64,000 bases of DNA from Croceibacterium selenioxidans. Its GTDB lineage: Bacteria; Pseudomonadota; Alphaproteobacteria; Sphingomonadales; Sphingomonadaceae. A program made the translations under genes and the position numbers. Every line of letters begins with the position of its first letter. Positions within the stretch are counted from its first letter, which is position 1. Under the pieces are notes generated by a model. That model did no database searches, had not been told where the DNA came from, and saw nothing but the letters and a program-made list of their open reading frames with translations. This document shows positions 61,638-64,000 of the stretch, in pieces. The stretch spans positions 618,501-682,500 of the forward strand of contig NZ_JAHFVK010000002.1 in NCBI RefSeq assembly GCF_018599195.1, in the 5' to 3' direction.

Positions 61638-62635
61638 TGAAGGGAACACTCATATCCGCGCTGGCGCTGGGGATGGCGCTGGCGCTTCCGGCTTCCGCAC
61701 AAGCACTGCTTCCGGGAGAGAAAGCGGCCGACATCCCTGCAATCGCGGGGGTAATCTCTGGCGATGCGCAGTGGGACAGGGCCTGGTCGGGACCGATGAC
61801 CGCCGATGGCATGGTCGGATCGGCGGACGGCGCCTTGCTGTTCGCGCAAGAGCAAAGCAACTCGATCCGCAAGTTGTGGCCAGATGGCAAGGAATGGGTT
61901 CTCTATCCCTACATCGCCGGCGCCGGCGCGGTTTCGATCGATAATGAGGGACGTATCTTCACGGTAGAGCGCACCTGTACCGACCCGGGCTTGCGCCTCC
62001 CGGACTGCAGCGAAGCGACCAGAGTGGTCCAGCTCGCCCCGGAGCGGAAGGTACTCGCGAGCGCCTTCGCCGACGGCAAGACGCTTGGCCGGCTCAACGA
62101 TGTGGCGGCCGATGGCCATGGCGGCGCGTATTACACCCAGGGCGGGATCTATCACGTGAGAGCCGATGGCTCGGTGCACGCCGTCGCCGAAGGCGGAGGA
62201 TTGTTCACCAATGGCCTGGTGCTCAGCCCCGATGGCAAGACACTCTACGTCACCAACCGTGGCACCGTCATCGCGTTCGACGTGGGGCCGGACGGAACCC
62301 CCACGAACCGGCGCGACTTCGCCACTTTGGATAGTGAACCGCAGGGGGGCTTCGGAGGTGACGGCCTCGCAGTGGATGCCGATGGCAGGCTCTACGTCAC
62401 GGCGGATGCCGGGCTCTACGTGTTCGATAAAGCGGGGAAGAAGCTCGGCATCATTCCTGTGCCGCGCCGGGCGATCACCGCAGCCTTTTCGGGACCGGAC
62501 AAGAAGACGCTCTACGTCGGCGCGATGGGTGCGGTCACGCCTGACGGCACCGCCTGGACCACGCCCGAAGGCGTGCGCAACGTGGCGATGACCATCTATC
62601 GCGTGAACACCGAGGCGACCGGTTTCAGGAAATAG
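61637..62635 (+). CDS. Exported SMP-30/gluconolactonase-like propeller protein
   Basis: This 332-residue protein has a signal peptide ending ASA-QALL. The six-bladed propeller is shown by SADGALLFAQEQSNSIRKLW, RLNDVAADGHGGAYYTQGG, TNGLVLSPDGKTLYVTNRG and GGFGGDGLAVDADGRLYVT. These are the typical SMP-30/LRE segments that hold a divalent metal (Glu, Asn, Asn, Asp). The family hydrolyses lactones or phosphotriesters. It starts one base into the stop of the preceding gene and is followed by an amidase gene 7 bases later. The substrate is unknown. Confidence 0.9.
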   Translation: MKGTLISALALGMALALPASAQALLPGEKAADIPAIAGVISGDAQWDRAWSGPMTADGMVGSADGALLFAQEQSNSIRKLWPDGKEWVLYPYIAGAGAVSIDNEGRIFTVERTCTDPGLRLPDCSEATRVVQLAPERKVLASAFADGKTLGRLNDVAADGHGGAYYTQGGIYHVRADGSVHAVAEGGGLFTNGLVLSPDGKTLYVTNRGTVIAFDVGPDGTPTNRRDFATLDSEPQGGFGGDGLAVDADGRLYVTADAGLYVFDKAGKKLGIIPVPRRAITAAFSGPDKKTLYVGAMGAVTPDGTAWTTPEGVRNVAMTIYRVNTEATGFRK

Positions 62636-62642
62636 GCTTCGG

Positions 62643-64000
62643 ATGATCAACTTCGATTCCGCCACCGCCCAGCTGCGCCTGTTGCAAGACAAGCAGATCA
62701 GCGCAGTGGAGTTGCTGGATTCCTACCTGGTGCGGATCGAGCGCTTCAATCCCGCCTACAATCTGGTTGTCGCGTTCGACCTCGATCGCGCGCGGGCCGA
62801 TGCGGAAGAGATCGATCGCCGCCGTGCTCGCGGCGAGATGCTGGGGCCGCTTGCGGGCCTGCCGATCACGATCAAGGATTCGTTCGAGGTCGTCGGCATG
62901 CCGGCCACCTGCGGCCTCGAACATCTGCGCGATCATCGGCCGGCACGCGATGCGGACGCCGTCGCTTTGCTGCGTGAAGCCGGCGCGGTGATCTTCGGCA
63001 AGACCAACCTTCCCGCCGGGGCGAGCGACTGGCAGTCGTTCAACCCCATCTATGGCTTGAGCCGCAATCCCTGGAATCCGGAGCGCACCGTCGGAGGATC
63101 ATCCGGCGGCGCAGCGGCCGCCGTGGCCGCCGGTTTTACCGCGCTCGAACTGGGCAGTGACATCGGCGGTTCGATCCGAATTCCTGCGCACTTCTGCGGC
63201 GTGTTCGGGCACAAACCCACCTACGCGGCGGTTCCGCTGCGCGGTCACATTCCGCCGCCGCCTGGCATGTTGCATCAGCCGGAACTGGGTGTGGCCGGGC
63301 CGCTGGCCCGCAGCGGGGCCGACCTGGCCCTGCTCATGTCGGTCCTCTCGACTACTGCCAAGCGTGCGCCAAGGCACGAACGCCTCGAGAATTTTCGTGT
63401 CGGTATATGGATGGGTGGGGATGCCTATCGAGTCGACGGCGCCTATCGCGCGGCGATCGAGGCATTCATCGAGGATTTGGGCCAGGCGGGCGCCAGAGTC
63501 GTCCCGGTGGATTTGCCCGTCGATCCGGTCGACAGCTACGAAACCTACCTGAGGACCTTGTTCGCCATCGTGGGCGCTCCCGCCCCGCACGAGGCCGCGG
63601 CTTTCGAGAAGCTGGCAGATCAAGACGAAACAGGAATCGCCGCCAAGCTCGCGGGCTATATGCGGGCAACTCTCGGCGACTGGTTTGCCCTCGCCGAGAA
63701 GCGCGAACATCTGTTCCGCGCCTGGGCCGGGTACTTCACCCATTACGATGTTCTACTGTGCCCGGCCGTTCCCGTCGTGGCCTTCCCGCACATGGCGGAA
63801 GGAAGCGGAGTTCATTCCGACCAGTTGTTCCGCCGCATTACGATCGATGGCCAACCCGCGCCCTACCTTGACTTTACCTGGCAGGGCCTTGCCACGGTCG
63901 CCAACCTTCCAGCCACGGTGATGCCAACGGGCCGACAGGTGGACGGGCTGCCGGCTGGAATTCAGATCATCGGGCCCTATCGCGAAGACCTCACCTCGAT
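62643..64000 (+). CDS. Amidase signature family enzyme (C-terminus outside window)
   Basis: From ATG 62643 (MINFDSATAQLRLLQDKQIS) about 452 residues are visible, open to the window end. The Ser-cisSer-Lys triad is present: catalytic Lys in GLPITIKDSFEV, cis-Ser in VGGSSGGAAAAVAAG, and nucleophile Ser in SDIGGSIRIPAHFCG. The C-terminal segment VANLPATVMPTGRQVDGLPAGIQIIGPY is also family-typical. It hydrolyses amides in the cytoplasm, since no signal peptide is seen. It lies 7 bases after the SMP-30-like gene and is likely in the same operon. Confidence 0.95.
   Translation, partial: MINFDSATAQLRLLQDKQISAVELLDSYLVRIERFNPAYNLVVAFDLDRARADAEEIDRRRARGEMLGPLAGLPITIKDSFEVVGMPATCGLEHLRDHRPARDADAVALLREAGAVIFGKTNLPAGASDWQSFNPIYGLSRNPWNPERTVGGSSGGAAAAVAAGFTALELGSDIGGSIRIPAHFCGVFGHKPTYAAVPLRGHIPPPPGMLHQPELGVAGPLARSGADLALLMSVLSTTAKRAPRHERLENFRVGIWMGGDAYRVDGAYRAAIEAFIEDLGQAGARVVPVDLPVDPVDSYETYLRTLFAIVGAPAPHEAAAFEKLADQDETGIAAKLAGYMRATLGDWFALAEKREHLFRAWAGYFTHYDVLLCPAVPVVAFPHMAEGSGVHSDQLFRRITIDGQPAPYLDFTWQGLATVANLPATVMPTGRQVDGLPAGIQIIGPYREDLTS

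Noticed and set aside
1..64000. CRISPR arrays, transposases, integrases or phage genes
   Set aside because: I scanned the gene content and gaps and saw no regularly spaced identical repeats, no recombinase or transposase motifs and no attachment-site duplications.

Overview
The window is GC-rich, densely packed bacterial DNA with short intergenic gaps and many overlapping stop/start codons. It most resembles an alphaproteobacterium of the Sphingomonadales (Sphingomonas/Novosphingobium/Erythrobacteraceae type). The inference rests on gene style: a TonB-dependent receptor with a QNLQDVPIAI-type plug start, a TPR-sulfotransferase, a Ku/LigD pair, an NDUFA9-like protein and an NfeD/SPFH pair. No 16S rRNA is present, so taxonomy remains an inference. 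I saw no phage, integrase, IS element or CRISPR array.

Region 1 (1-29212) is the standout. After a truncated enoyl-CoA hydratase, a plus-strand run of nine genes (579-22234) reads as one operon. It encodes an exported TPR-CHAT protease-like protein, a CHASE2 adenylate/guanylate cyclase, a small exported protein, a two-partner secretion pair (TpsB, TpsA), a five-heme cytochrome, a lipoprotein with two HbpS/GlcG-like domains, a predicted outer-membrane beta-barrel and a ten-heme cytochrome fused to an LVIVD propeller. A hairpin at 22236-22259 separates it from a convergent minus-strand operon (28208 to 22266). That operon encodes a FAD oxidoreductase fused to two cyclic-nucleotide-binding domains and four 4Fe-4S sites, a b-type-like membrane protein, an FHA-TM-ten-heme fusion and a CpdA-like phosphodiesterase. 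A divergent CcmI/NrfG-like TPR protein follows. Together these carry 25 c-heme motifs plus the parts to make, sense and destroy a cyclic nucleotide. I propose a cyclic-nucleotide-controlled, trans-envelope electron-transfer system linked to a secreted fibre.

Region 2 (29260-43429) holds accessory metabolism: an M20 peptidase, a TPR-sulfotransferase, an exported amidohydrolase and a minus-strand cluster (carotenoid oxygenase, polysaccharide deacetylase, PQQ quinohaemoprotein dehydrogenase, NTF2-like protein). It also has a tRNA-Leu(CAG), an NDUFA9-like protein, SPFH and NfeD, and a PQQ sugar dehydrogenase.

Region 3 (43430-53697) begins with a 504-base gap carrying a repeat array. A sulfatase and a TonB receptor face each other. 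An amino-acid permease, a TetR regulator, a Rieske oxygenase and an FAD oxidoreductase follow, with a clear palindromic operator between the regulator and the oxygenase.

Region 4 (53715-64000) contains an NHEJ operon (Ku, MgtC-like, LigD), a MarR-like regulator, fumC, a flavodoxin-fold quinone reductase, a three-gene exported set (DUF6152-like, unknown, SMP-30-like) and an amidase cut by the window end.
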